64,000 nt of DNA from Acidovorax sp. NCPPB 3576 (GTDB lineage: Bacteria > Pseudomonadota > Gammaproteobacteria > Burkholderiales > Burkholderiaceae_C), in contig NZ_CP097267.1 in NCBI RefSeq assembly GCF_028473605.1, positions 4,766,501-4,830,500 on the forward strand, given 5' to 3'. The notes beneath the pieces were generated by a model. It saw nothing but the letters and a program-made list of their open reading frames with translations. It did no database searches and was not told where the DNA came from. This document shows positions 8,544 to 17,504 of this stretch, in pieces (the first letter of the stretch is position 1; each line of letters begins with the position of its first letter). The position numbers and the translations under genes were made by a program.

Positions 8544-10040
8544 TTACATAGCAGAGTCCGCGCCGCCCCCCAGCCGCCCCACCAGCCCCGCACTGGCTTC
8601 GTTCAACCCCACCACCTCCACCACCGCCCCGTGGTGCCGCAGCCGCTGCACCACCTTCTCCAGTGCGGCCACGGCTGTCACGTCCCAGAAATGCGCGCGG
8701 GAGACATCGATGCGCACGGGCCGCCCTTCGGCCGCGAGGATGTCGAACGCGTCGATGAAGGCATCGGCCGAGGCGAAGAACACCTGGCCCGTCACGCGCC
8801 AGGTGCGCAGGCCGGTGGCGGCATCGTCCTCGGCCCGCACGCCGAGCAGGCGCGCGACCTTGAACGCGAAGAACACGCCGCTCAGCACCACCCCCACGCC
8901 CACCCCGGCCGCGAGGTTGTGCGTGGCGAGCGTCACGGCCACGGTGGCGATCATCACGGCGCTGGACAGGCGCGGGTGGCGCACCACGGCGCCCAGCGAC
9001 TTCCAGTCGAACGTCGAGGCCGACACCATCACCATGATGGCCACCAGCGCGATCACCGGCACGCGCGACACCCAGTCCTTCAGCGCCACCATCAGGATAA
9101 GCAGGAACACGCCGGCGAACAGCGTGGACAGGCGCCCGCGCCCGCCGTACTTCACGTTGCCCACGGCCTGGCCGATCATTCCGCAGCCGGCGATGCCGCC
9201 GAAGCAGCTGGCCGCGATGTTGGCCAGGCCCAGGCCCGCGCATTCGCGGTTCTTGTCGCTGGGCGTGTCGGTCATCTCGTCCACCACGGCGGCGGTGAGC
9301 ACCGATTCGAGCAGCCCCACCATGGCGATCGCCAGCGCCGGCAGCGCGATGGTGCGCAGTGTCTCCAGCGACACCGGCACCGCGGGCAGGCCGAACAGCG
9401 GCAGCGCGTCGGGCAACCGGCCCAGGTCCGCCACGGTGGGCAGGTGCAGGCCCATGGTGGAGGCGATGAGCGTGAGTGCCACCACGCAGATCAGCGGCGA
9501 CGGAATGGCGGTGAGCGCCCGCACCCGCAGCCGCTGGCCGAGCCACGGCAGGCCGTAGATGAGGGCCAGCCCCAGCGCCAGCAGGCCCCAGGTGGCGGCA
9601 CTGGCGCCGCGCAGGTGCGGCAACTGCGCCGAGAAGATCAGCACCGCCAGCGCATTGACGAAGCCCGTGCGCACCGAGCTGGAGACGAAGCGCACCAGCA
9701 CGCCCATGCGCAGCAGCCCGAAGGCCACCTGCACCGCACCGGCCAGCAGCCCCGCCGCCAGCAGGTAACCCAGGCCGTGCGACTGCACCAGCGGCGCCGC
9801 CACCAGCGCCACCGAACCTGCGGCTGCCGACACCATCGCCGGGCGCCCGCCCGCGAAGGCGATCACGATGCTGATGACGAACGAGGCGAACAGCCCCACG
9901 GAAGGATCGACGCCCGCCACGAACGAAAACGCGATCACCTCGGGGATCAGCGCGAACGTGGCCACGGCACCCGCGAGCAGTTCGCGCGGAATGCTGGGCG
10001 CCCATTCGGCGCGCAGGCGGGCCAGGAAAGCAGGGGTCAT
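8544..10040 (-). CDS. SulP family anion transporter with STAS domain
   Basis: A 498-residue secondary transporter of the SLC26/SulP group for inorganic anions such as sulfate or bicarbonate; the substrate cannot be told from sequence. Seen: IPRELLAGAVATFALIPEVI (the conserved first segment), many hydrophobic helices, GMIGQAVGNVKYGGRGRLST (the S-x-N-x-K/T-G-R-T-LS motif) and a C-terminal STAS domain starting near VTGQVFFASADAFIDAFD (about residue 410 on) with DVSRAHFWDVTAVAALEKVV. The length (498) is on the short side of the family. It stands alone between the amidase cassette and a SEC-C protein on the same strand, with 84 bases between the latter and its own start. Confidence 0.92.
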   Translation of the reverse strand: MTPAFLARLRAEWAPSIPRELLAGAVATFALIPEVIAFSFVAGVDPSVGLFASFVISIVIAFAGGRPAMVSAAAGSVALVAAPLVQSHGLGYLLAAGLLAGAVQVAFGLLRMGVLVRFVSSSVRTGFVNALAVLIFSAQLPHLRGASAATWGLLALGLALIYGLPWLGQRLRVRALTAIPSPLICVVALTLIASTMGLHLPTVADLGRLPDALPLFGLPAVPVSLETLRTIALPALAIAMVGLLESVLTAAVVDEMTDTPSDKNRECAGLGLANIAASCFGGIAGCGMIGQAVGNVKYGGRGRLSTLFAGVFLLILMVALKDWVSRVPVIALVAIMVMVSASTFDWKSLGAVVRHPRLSSAVMIATVAVTLATHNLAAGVGVGVVLSGVFFAFKVARLLGVRAEDDAATGLRTWRVTGQVFFASADAFIDAFDILAAEGRPVRIDVSRAHFWDVTAVAALEKVVQRLRHHGAVVEVVGLNEASAGLVGRLGGGADSAM

Positions 10041-10124
10041 GGAACGGCAACGCGCGCCGGAGCGCGCGTAAAAGCAAAAGGAAAGGGGAAGAAGAAGCGC
10101 CCGGTCAGGCCGCGCCGGCGCCGG

Positions 10125-10967
10125 TCAGGCGCCGCAGCACTTCTTGTATTTCTTGCCGCTGCCGCAGCTGCACGGGTCGTTGCGGCCCGGGGTGTCGGCG
10201 CGGCGCACGGCCTCCACGCGCGGGCCGATGCTCTTCCAGAGCTGGCGCAGGTCGTACACGGCCCAGACGGCTTCGCTGAACGACTCCAGGCGGCTTTCGC
10301 TCACGCTGGCCGGGCCATCCTCGGCATACAGGTTGTGCTCGGGCTTGCCGGTGTCGTCCTCGGTGAGCACCACGATGTTCTCCAGCGCGCCGTCGAGCCA
10401 CTGCGCGGCGTCCTTGTCGCGCGGGGCGGCCCATTCCTCGGGCCAGTTCTCGACGGCGAACATGAAGCCGAGCGCCCACACCTGGCCGAACGAGGGAATG
10501 TCCTGGCCGGCCATCTCGGCGCGCTCCTCCTCGGGCAGGCAGGCGACGGCGCCGCGCATGTCCATCACCTCGGGCTGGAAGGCGCGGTCGTCTTCCAGCG
10601 ATTCCACCTCGGTCGCCAACTGGCGGCTGACCTCGTCGAACCGCAGCGTCCACAGCTCCATGAAACGCGCCTGCTGGGCTTCGTCCTTGAAGGCCGGCAG
10701 CAGCGGCAGCGCGGCGCCCGCGCCCTCGGTCACATCGATGGGGCCGCCGTCGTCCAGCAGCATGGGCAGGTATTCGGCTGCGGGAATGGCGCGGCGCGTG
10801 CAGGCCAGGGCGGTCAGGAAGCCGTCGCAGAACTCCCACTGCGGGATCTCTTCGGCGCGGCTGCGCAGGTCGTCCAGCAGCGTGTCCAGTTCGTCGAGCG
10901 CGTCGTTGTCGAGGGCGGGTTCGGTGCCGGCATCGGTGGCGGCGGTGTCGTGGGAGGATTCGGTCAT
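10125..10967 (-). CDS. UPF0149/YecA family protein with C-terminal SEC-C zinc motif
   Basis: A 280-residue cytoplasmic protein of unknown exact role. The N-terminal half has the YecA/UPF0149 helical region ([49 protein letters not shown]), and the middle has a second similar half ([17 protein letters not shown]). The last 20 residues, [17 protein letters not shown], are the SEC-C motif known from the SecA C-terminus, which binds zinc and can contact the ribosome or SecB. Such proteins are thought to be tied to translation or secretion. The function of this one is not established. Confidence 0.88.
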   Translation of the reverse strand: MTESSHDTAATDAGTEPALDNDALDELDTLLDDLRSRAEEIPQWEFCDGFLTALACTRRAIPAAEYLPMLLDDGGPIDVTEGAGAALPLLPAFKDEAQQARFMELWTLRFDEVSRQLATEVESLEDDRAFQPEVMDMRGAVACLPEEERAEMAGQDIPSFGQVWALGFMFAVENWPEEWAAPRDKDAAQWLDGALENIVVLTEDDTGKPEHNLYAEDGPASVSESRLESFSEAVWAVYDLRQLWKSIGPRVEAVRRADTPGRNDPCSCGSGKKYKKCCGA

Positions 10968-11203
10968 GGGGCGGCTCCAGGGCGCGGCGGGGGGAGAAAA
11001 AAGGCTTCGTTATGATGCCGCAGCCCGCGCAAAGCCGCGAACCGGGGCAGGCGCGAGGCATGGCGCTGGTGGCAGGTCCGACCCGCCCAGGCCACGGCCC
11101 GGCCGCAGCCGGCGATTTTATCCGCCAAGCCCTGGCAGCCCGCCCGCCCCCCATTGGTGTCCCCGCCCGCCACCGGCCCCTTTCGCCCTCGCCCACTGCC
11201 CAC

Positions 11204-12031
11204 ATGCCGCTTTCAGCCGACCCTGCGCCCCGCACCGCCGCCCCGACCGACCCTGCGGCCTTCCTGCGCGAACACGCGGCCACCCAGGCGCCCAACGTGC
11301 AGAGCTACCGTCTGCCCGGCGAGCAGTGGTGGCTCAAGCGCGCGGGCGCCAGCCACGGCGCCGGGCGCTACCGCGCCATGGCCGTGCTGGCGCGCGTGCT
11401 GGGCCTGGCGGTGCTGCGCCCGGTGCCCACGCCGGGCGGGCCCGCGGCCATCGCCATCGAGGTGCAGCGCCTGCGAGACTTCGCCGCGCGCGGGCTGCGC
11501 GCGCCCGAGGTGCTGGCGGTGCAGCACGACGCTTTTTTGATGCGGCACTTAGGGCGCCCCGACGAGGAAACCCATTCCCTGGGCAACGAGATCGACCACG
11601 CCGTGGCCGAAGGCCCCGAGGCCGTGCTGGCCCTGTGGCGCCAGGGCCTGGAGGCCATTGCCCGCGTGCACGCCAGCGGCACCTGCCTGAGCCAGGCGTT
11701 CGCCCGCAATCTCGTGCGCTGCCCCGACGGCGTGGTGGGCTATGTGGACTTCGAGGACGACCCCGCCACCGCGCTGCCGCTGGCCGTGTGCCACGCGCGC
11801 GATGCGCTGTGCTACGCCCAGTCCACCGCGCTCTACCTGCGCCAGGCGGGCGCGCTGGAGGCGGCCCGCACGCTGTGGGCGGCCTGGCTGAGCGCCCAGG
11901 GCCCCGACATGCGCGCGGTGCTGGCCACCACGGTGCGCCGCCTGCGCTGGCTGCGCCACCTGCCGCCGAGCCGGCGCCTGGGCCGCGACCTGCAGCGCGT
12001 GCGCGCCGCCTACGACCTGCTGGCGCCCTGA
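11204..12031 (+). CDS. kinase-like fold protein (RIO/lipopolysaccharide-kinase-like) lacking the usual catalytic Asp
   Basis: Start ATG 11204 (MPLSADPAP) fits where protein-like sequence begins; the frame stays open upstream but reads as noise. The 275-residue protein has WWLKRAGASHGAGRYRAMAV as a possible nucleotide-binding lysine region, IEVQRLRDFAARGLRAPEVL as helix C and hinge, VHASGTCLSQAFARNLV as the catalytic loop, and GYVDFEDDP as a DFG-like motif (D182). In typical kinases the loop reads HGDxxxxN; here the Asp is replaced (LSQAFARN), although the Asn is kept. From memory this replacement is shared by a betaproteobacterial family often given the vague name serine/threonine protein phosphatase. 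It may be a pseudokinase or use another residue. It converges with murA. Confidence 0.6.
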   Translation: MPLSADPAPRTAAPTDPAAFLREHAATQAPNVQSYRLPGEQWWLKRAGASHGAGRYRAMAVLARVLGLAVLRPVPTPGGPAAIAIEVQRLRDFAARGLRAPEVLAVQHDAFLMRHLGRPDEETHSLGNEIDHAVAEGPEAVLALWRQGLEAIARVHASGTCLSQAFARNLVRCPDGVVGYVDFEDDPATALPLAVCHARDALCYAQSTALYLRQAGALEAARTLWAAWLSAQGPDMRAVLATTVRRLRWLRHLPPSRRLGRDLQRVRAAYDLLAP

Positions 12032-12065
12032 ATCTGGCCGGGGAGGCGGCGCCGCGGCGCCACCG

Positions 12066-13367
12066 TCACTCCTCGCTCGTCCACTCCACCTGCACGCCCA
12101 GGCTGCGCAGGTTTTCCACGAAGCGCGGGTGCGCGCGCCGGATGGGCGTGGCGTTGCGGATCTCCGAGCGCCCGTCGATGCTCGCCGCCACCATGAACAA
12201 GGCGATGGCCACACGGATGATGTAGGGGCTCTCCACCACGGCGGGCGTGAGCGCATTGCCGCCGAAAGTCACGATGCGGTGCGGGTCGGACGAGAACACG
12301 TGCGCGCCGAACTTCGACAGCTCGCCCGTCCAGCCCAGCGCCCCGTCATAGACCTTGTTCCAGAACATCGCGTTGCCCTGCGCCCGCACGCCCAGCGCGA
12401 TGAAGATGGGCAGCAGGTCCACGGGAAAGTAGGGCCAGGGCGCGGCCTCCACCTTGGTCAGCACGTTGCTGGTGAAGGGCGTCTGCACGGTGAGCGGCCC
12501 CTCGCGGTGCGCGCGCGACCAGCCGTCCGCATGCTCGATGCGCACGCCGAACTTGGCAAAGGTGCGGTCGATCAGCGGGAAGTTCTCCGGCGCGCTGTTG
12601 CGCACCACCACGTCGCCGCCGGTGATGGCCCCGAGCGCCAGGAAGGTGGTGATCTCGTGGAAGTCCTCGTCGAAGCGGAACTCCCCGCCCCCCAGCGCCG
12701 CGCCGCCGTGCACCGTGAGGCGCGACGTGCCGATGCCGTCGATGCGCACGCCCAGCATGGCCATGAAGCGGCAGAACTCCTGCACGTGCGGCTCCGACGC
12801 GGCGTTGTTGAGCGTGGACACGCCGCTGGCCGAGGCCGCGCACAGCACGAAGTTCTCGGTGGTCGTGACCGAGGCGTAGTCCAGCCAGTGGTGGGTGGCA
12901 TGCAGCGGCCCGGCGCAGCGCACGAGCAGCGAGCCCTGCGCGCGCTCCACCGCGCCGCCGAAGCTGCGGAACACCTCCACGTGCGGGTCGATCTCGCGCA
13001 CGCCGAGCGTGCAGCCCTTCACGTTGTCTTCGAGCCGCGCCACGCCGAAGCGGGCCAGCAGCGGCGGCACCAGCATGATGGACGAGCGCATCTCCTCGGG
13101 CAGGCGGTGGGCGGCGGCGTCGAACGCGGTGTCCTTGTGGTGCAGGTCCAGCGTGCCGCTGGCGTGGTCCATGCGCACGTCGCTGCCCAGGGTGCGGAAG
13201 ATGTCCAGGATCTTGCGCACGTCGGTGATGTCGGGCACGCCGTGCAGCGTGAGCGGCGCCTGCGTCAGCAGCGTGGCGCACAGCACGGGCAGCACGGCGT
13301 TCTTGTTGGCGGAGGGCGTGATGCGGCCACGCAGCGGCGTGCCTCCGTGCACGATGAGATTGGACAT
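12066..13367 (-). CDS. murA: UDP-N-acetylglucosamine 1-carboxyvinyltransferase family (MurA-like)
   Basis: A 433-residue enolpyruvyl transferase that would add PEP to UDP-GlcNAc in the first committed step of peptidoglycan synthesis. Start ATG 13367 (MSNLIVHGGTPLRG) is the usual family start. Seen: PSANKNAVLPVLCATLL (K22/N23 region), the reactive cysteine loop KGCTLGVREIDPHVEVF, a conserved Asp/Arg segment (LGAITGGDVVVRN) and NKVYDGALGWTGELSKFGA. It departs from standard MurA (loop usually GGCxIGARPVDLH; R-x-EID here), so it may be a second, divergent copy while the housekeeping murA is elsewhere. It converges with the kinase-like gene and is divergent from the ABC exporter. Confidence 0.8.
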   Translation of the reverse strand: MSNLIVHGGTPLRGRITPSANKNAVLPVLCATLLTQAPLTLHGVPDITDVRKILDIFRTLGSDVRMDHASGTLDLHHKDTAFDAAAHRLPEEMRSSIMLVPPLLARFGVARLEDNVKGCTLGVREIDPHVEVFRSFGGAVERAQGSLLVRCAGPLHATHHWLDYASVTTTENFVLCAASASGVSTLNNAASEPHVQEFCRFMAMLGVRIDGIGTSRLTVHGGAALGGGEFRFDEDFHEITTFLALGAITGGDVVVRNSAPENFPLIDRTFAKFGVRIEHADGWSRAHREGPLTVQTPFTSNVLTKVEAAPWPYFPVDLLPIFIALGVRAQGNAMFWNKVYDGALGWTGELSKFGAHVFSSDPHRIVTFGGNALTPAVVESPYIIRVAIALFMVAASIDGRSEIRNATPIRRAHPRFVENLRSLGVQVEWTSEE

Positions 13368-13580
13368 GGGCGGGATGCGGGGCAAGCCCCGAAAAGAAAA
13401 CAGCCGGCACTGTACCCCCTGCGCGGTGGCGACAAAGGCCGCCACCGGCTTCCTGGCCGCCGCCAGCCTCCGTATCGCGGGCGATTCCGTAGCCCGCCGT
13501 GGGCCGCGTCCGACAGGGCGCAGCCCCAGCGCCCACTATCTTCGCCCCAGCGCTCCCGCCTTTCTTCCTCCATCGCCTGC

Positions 13581-15515
13581 ATGTCTTCCTCTGCTTCTGC
13601 CGCTGCCCATCCTGCGGCAGCCAACGCGGCCCCTGCCGCCGCCCCTTCCGCTTCCAGGCGCGCCCCTACTTTTTCCATCGCCGCGTGGAAGCAATTCATG
13701 AGCGTGGCCAAGCCCTATTGGCAGGGCGACAAGAAGGTGGCGGCCTGGTCGCTGCTGGGCTTGCTCGTGCTGCTGATGCTGTGCGAGACGCAGCTGGCCG
13801 TGATGCTGATCGACCGCACGGGCGAGATGACCTCGGCCCTGGCCGCCAAGGACCGCGACCGCTTCTGGGATGCGGTGCGCACCTGCCTCATGGTGCTGGG
13901 CTTCGCGGTGCCGGTGTACGCCTTCTACTACTACATGCGCGACGCGTTCTCCAACCACTGGCGGCGCTGGCTCACGCACCGGTTCCTGGACGGCTACCTG
14001 GGCGGGCGCCGCTACTACGAGCTGAACACGCAGGGCGGCATCGACAACCCGGACCAGCGCATCAGCGAAGACATCAACACCTTCACCGGCCGCTCCACGC
14101 ACTTTCTGCTGATCTTCGTCGGCGCAGGCATGCAACTCGTGGCCTTCAGCACCGTGCTGTGGTCGATCTCCAAGGTGCTGGTGGGCTTTCTGGCGGTGTA
14201 TGCGCTGCTGGGCACGGTGGTGGCGCTGTACGTGTTCGGCGCGCCGCTGATCCGCCTCAATTTCTGGCAGCTGCGGCGCGAGGCGGACTTCCGCTTCGGG
14301 CTGATGCGGCTGCGCGAGAACGCCGAGTCCATCGCGTTCTACCGCGGCGAGGCGCAGGAACGCGCGCAGCTGGACCACAGCTTTCAGTCCGTGTTCACCA
14401 ACTACGCGCGGCTCATCAAGCGCCAGCGCTCGCTCAACCTGTTCCAGCGCGCGTTCAGCCAGCTCACCGTGGTGATCCCCGCGATCATCCTGGCCGACGC
14501 GGTGCTGTCCGGCGACATGGAGGTGGGCCGCGCCATCCAGGCGGCCGGGGCGTTCGCGGCGGTGCTGGCCGCCGTCTCTCTGATCGTGGACAACTTCGAG
14601 AGCCTGAGCCGCTTCGTGGCCGGCATCGGCCGGCTGGACACGCTGGCGCAGGCCCTGCTGGGCGCACCGGCGCGGCGCGAGGAGCCGGCCGAGCCCGAGG
14701 CCGTGTCGGCCGCACGCAAGCTGCGCCGCCAGCAAAGGCGCGAGCAGCGGCGCCGGCGCGGCCACGCCGCCGTGGCCAGTGGCATTGCCCCTTCGCCTGA
14801 GCCGGCATCCGCCGCCGAAGCAGCAGCGCCCGACACCTCGCGCGAGATCCAGGCCAGGGAAGGCAAGCGCCTGGCCATCGAATCGCTCACGCTCTACACG
14901 CCCCAGTTCGGCCGCCTGCTGGTCAAGGACCTGTCGCTGGAATTGCAGCCGGGCGACGCGCTGCTCATCACCGGGGCGAGCGGCTGCGGCAAGAGTTCGC
15001 TGCTGCGCGCCATCGCCGGGCTGTGGCGCACGGGCGACGGCGTGGTGCACCACCCGCCGCTGGACGACGTGTTCTTTTTGCCCCAGCGCCCCTATATGCA
15101 GCCCGGCACGCTGCGCAGCCAGATGATCTACCCGGCGCGCAGCACCGAGCTGGACGACGCGCAGTTGCTTCAGATCCTGAACGACGTGCACCTGCCGGAA
15201 CTGGCCGAGCGCGTGGGCGGGCTCGACGCCACGCGCGACTGGGAAAAGCAGCTGTCGGTCGGCGAGCAGCAGCGCCTGGCCTTCGCCCGCGTGCTGGTGC
15301 GCCAGCCGCGCACCGTGATCCTGGACGAAGCCACCAGCGCGCTGGACGGCGCCAACGAAGCGGCGCTGTACGAGCGGCTGCGCGCCAGCGGCGCCTCCAT
15401 CATCAGCATCGCCCACCGGCCGGCGGTGCTGGCGCACCACACGCACGTGCTGCAACTGCTGGGCGAGGGCCGCTGGGCCCTGCACCCGGCCGAGGGCTTT
15501 CAGTTCGAGGCGTGA
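13581..15515 (+). CDS. ABC transporter, fused permease and ATPase (SbmA/BacA-YddA type)
   Basis: A 644-residue half-transporter that would work as a dimer in the inner membrane. After an Ala-rich leader the transmembrane domain (about residues 50-350) carries family hallmarks: RRWLTHRFLDGYLGGRRYYE, NPDQRISEDINTF, and FRFGLMRLRENAESIAFYRG. An Arg-rich linker (RRQQRREQRRRRGH) leads to the ATPase: Walker A GASGCGKSSLLRAIAGLW, Q-loop LPQRPYMQPGTLR, signature LSVGEQQRLAFARVL, Walker B TVILDEATSALD, H-loop SIAHRPA. Related proteins move peptides, vitamin B12 or very-long-chain lipids; the substrate here is unknown. It is divergent from murA, with 213 bases between the two starts. Confidence 0.9.
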   Translation: MSSSASAAAHPAAANAAPAAAPSASRRAPTFSIAAWKQFMSVAKPYWQGDKKVAAWSLLGLLVLLMLCETQLAVMLIDRTGEMTSALAAKDRDRFWDAVRTCLMVLGFAVPVYAFYYYMRDAFSNHWRRWLTHRFLDGYLGGRRYYELNTQGGIDNPDQRISEDINTFTGRSTHFLLIFVGAGMQLVAFSTVLWSISKVLVGFLAVYALLGTVVALYVFGAPLIRLNFWQLRREADFRFGLMRLRENAESIAFYRGEAQERAQLDHSFQSVFTNYARLIKRQRSLNLFQRAFSQLTVVIPAIILADAVLSGDMEVGRAIQAAGAFAAVLAAVSLIVDNFESLSRFVAGIGRLDTLAQALLGAPARREEPAEPEAVSAARKLRRQQRREQRRRRGHAAVASGIAPSPEPASAAEAAAPDTSREIQAREGKRLAIESLTLYTPQFGRLLVKDLSLELQPGDALLITGASGCGKSSLLRAIAGLWRTGDGVVHHPPLDDVFFLPQRPYMQPGTLRSQMIYPARSTELDDAQLLQILNDVHLPELAERVGGLDATRDWEKQLSVGEQQRLAFARVLVRQPRTVILDEATSALDGANEAALYERLRASGASIISIAHRPAVLAHHTHVLQLLGEGRWALHPAEGFQFEA

Positions 15516-15558
15516 GGGGCGTGGAGCGCCGCGTGCGCGGCGGGTGGCGTGGGCGGGT

Positions 15559-16038
15559 TCAAGCGGCGCACGCCGCGGGTTCCAGCACCAGCACGGTCGC
15601 CACGTGCGCATCCTGCGCCAGCAGGCGCTTGCGCATGCAGACCACGGCCTTGTCCTTGGACAGCAGGATGGCGCGGTGCGCCACGGCCAGGTCGATGAAC
15701 TTCTGGTCGTCCGCGTCCTTGCACACCGAGGGCACGCGCGCCGCCTCGGGCACCGCGCGGCTGCGGGCATCGAAGGCCGTCAGCACCGCGGCGGCATCGA
15801 GGCCATAGAACGCCAGGCGCGGCACGATCTGCGGGTAGGCCAGCACGCGCTCCAGCTCGTCGCGCATGGCCTGCGTGGCCACCCACTGCAGCCGCTCCTG
15901 GGCGAGCAGATCGCGCAGCGGCGCCACGGCAGGGTCGGCGAACACCAGCAGGTCCAGCACGATGTTGGTGTCCACCACCACGGCGCGCGGGGCCTCGCCG
16001 CCCGCGGCCTGCGCCGGCAGGCGCAGCTCAACCCGCAT
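15559..16038 (-). CDS. PIN domain protein, putative toxin-antitoxin toxin
   Basis: A 159-residue PIN-fold ribonuclease. Acidic metal ligands are visible: VVVDTNIVLDLLVFAD (first Asp, about residue 23), MRDELERVLAYPQ (Glu), DADDQKFIDLAV (Asp pair) and LLSKDKAV near the end. The arrangement matches the 'putative toxin-antitoxin system toxin component, PIN family' group. No antitoxin gene is adjacent: the ATG at 16038 overlaps the 3' end of the rRNA methyltransferase gene by 11 bases, so it is translationally coupled to that gene. A housekeeping RNase role is therefore as likely as toxicity. Confidence 0.85.
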   Translation of the reverse strand: MRVELRLPAQAAGGEAPRAVVVDTNIVLDLLVFADPAVAPLRDLLAQERLQWVATQAMRDELERVLAYPQIVPRLAFYGLDAAAVLTAFDARSRAVPEAARVPSVCKDADDQKFIDLAVAHRAILLSKDKAVVCMRKRLLAQDAHVATVLVLEPAACAA

Positions 16039-17299
16039 CGGGCGTGCCGTCGGCAGGCCGGGGAGCGCGCTCGCGTGCCGAGCCGCGCACCATGTCGAAG
16101 CGGAACAGCCGGCATTCGATGGGGCCGTTCCACATGGGCACCCGGCGCGACTCCTTCAGGCGCATCTTGCCGGGCAGCTTGAGGTCGGGCGTCAGCATCC
16201 AGCCCTGCCAGCCGGCGAAGTTCTTCTTCCAGTGCGTGGCGAGCTGGCTGAAGAACTCGCCGCCGTCCTCGGTCTGCGCCGTCTCGCGGCCCGCGCGCTC
16301 CACGTGGCCCGCGCGCACGGACGCGCTGCGCCCGGCCGTGCCGGCGGCGGCAATGCGCTCGCCGTAGGGCGGGTTCAGCAGCATCACGCCGGGCTGGTCG
16401 GTGGGCGGCATGCGCTGCAGCGCATCGCCGCCGCGCAGCTCGATGGCCTGGGCCACGCCCGCGCGCTCGGCGTTGCGCTGGGCGAAGTCCACCATGCGGT
16501 GCGACACATCCGAGCCGAAAATGCCCACTGCCGCCGGTTTGATTGCCCTTTCTGCTTCACTTTTGATAGCAGACCAGACATGGGCCTGGAACGGCAGCAG
16601 CTTCTCGAAGGCGAACCGCCGCTGCATGCCGGCGGGGATGTGGCAGGCCATCTGCGCCGCCTCGATCAGCACGGTGCCGCTGCCGCAGCAGGGGTCGTAC
16701 AGCGGCACGTCGCCCTGCGGGTCCCAGCCGGTGGCCGCGATCATGGCGGCGGCCAGCGTTTCCTTGAGCGGGGCGTCGCCCTTGTCCTCGCGCCAGCCGC
16801 GCTTGAACAGCGGCTCGCCCGAGGTGTCGATGTACACCGTGGCCTCGTCGGTGGTCAGGTGCAGGTGGATGCGCACGTCGGGCCACTGGGTGTCCACGTC
16901 CGGGCGCACGCCGGTCTTGGCGCGAAAGCGGTCGGCCACCGCGTCCTTCACGCGCAGCGCGGCGAAGTTCAGGCTGGTGAGCGGGCTGTGCTGGGCGGTG
17001 ACGTCGATCTTGAAGCTCTGGCGCGGGGTGAACCAGATCTCCCAGGCGACCTCGCTCGCGGCGGTGTACAGATCGTTTTCGGAGCGGTACGGCCGGTGGC
17101 CTAGCTGCACCAGCACGCGCTGCGCGAGCCGGCTGTGCAGGTTGAGCATCAGCGCGTCGCGCCAGGAGGCCCGCAGCAGCACGCCGCCCCGGCCGGTGAG
17201 CAGGTCCTGGCCGGTCAGGCCGGTGATGCCGTGCACTTCGTCGGCCAGAAAGCCCTCGACGCCGGCGGCGCAGGGCAGGAAAAGTTGCAGTTGATTCAT
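16028..17299 (-). CDS. rlmL: THUMP domain class I methyltransferase (RlmL-type 23S rRNA guanine-N2 methyltransferase)
   Basis: 423 residues. The THUMP domain occupies about residues 1-160 (LFLPCAAGVEGFLADEVHGI; VTAQHSPLTSLNFAALRVKD). The methyltransferase domain follows: GEPLFKRGWREDKGDAPLKE, the SAM-binding DPCCGSGTVLIEAA, GSDVSHRMVDFAQRNAERAG and catalytic LLNPPYGER. It corresponds to the RlmL half of E. coli RlmKL (m2G2445) without the C-terminal RlmK half. Start ATG 17299 (MNQLQLFLP) is the family start. A stretch around SAIKSEAERAIKPAAVGIFG lies where a possible copy of the dispersed repeat sits (16516-16572). The PIN gene overlaps the stop. Confidence 0.88.
   Translation of the reverse strand: MNQLQLFLPCAAGVEGFLADEVHGITGLTGQDLLTGRGGVLLRASWRDALMLNLHSRLAQRVLVQLGHRPYRSENDLYTAASEVAWEIWFTPRQSFKIDVTAQHSPLTSLNFAALRVKDAVADRFRAKTGVRPDVDTQWPDVRIHLHLTTDEATVYIDTSGEPLFKRGWREDKGDAPLKETLAAAMIAATGWDPQGDVPLYDPCCGSGTVLIEAAQMACHIPAGMQRRFAFEKLLPFQAHVWSAIKSEAERAIKPAAVGIFGSDVSHRMVDFAQRNAERAGVAQAIELRGGDALQRMPPTDQPGVMLLNPPYGERIAAAGTAGRSASVRAGHVERAGRETAQTEDGGEFFSQLATHWKKNFAGWQGWMLTPDLKLPGKMRLKESRRVPMWNGPIECRLFRFDMVRGSARERAPRPADGTPDAG
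16516..16572 (-). repeat. possible degenerate copy (G) of the dispersed palindromic repeat inside rlmL
   Basis: Read on the minus strand it starts TGCTATCAAAAGTGAAGCA, close to the first 18 bases of copy A (CGCTATCAAAATCAGAGC). The downstream half is not clearly alike. It encodes SAIKSEAERAIKPA in frame. Confidence 0.3.
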
Positions 17300-17504
17300 A
17301 GACGGCCCCGAGGATACGCGCTGGCAGCGCCGCCGGGTGGCCGAGGGCCGACGCCGCCTGGCGCGGCAGCGGCCGGCGTCCCGGAGCGCACGCCTTTCAA
17401 AGCACCAGGGTTTCCACCTAGCAGAACCACCGACTTGCCATTTGTTTTGGGTCAACCAATTGTCAGAATGAACCCTTGTGTGTATCCATTTGCAAAGGTA
17501 CTCC

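Noticed and set aside
13536..15770. A 744-codon minus-strand frame opposite the ABC exporter
   Set aside because: Antisense shadow; no domain recognisable.
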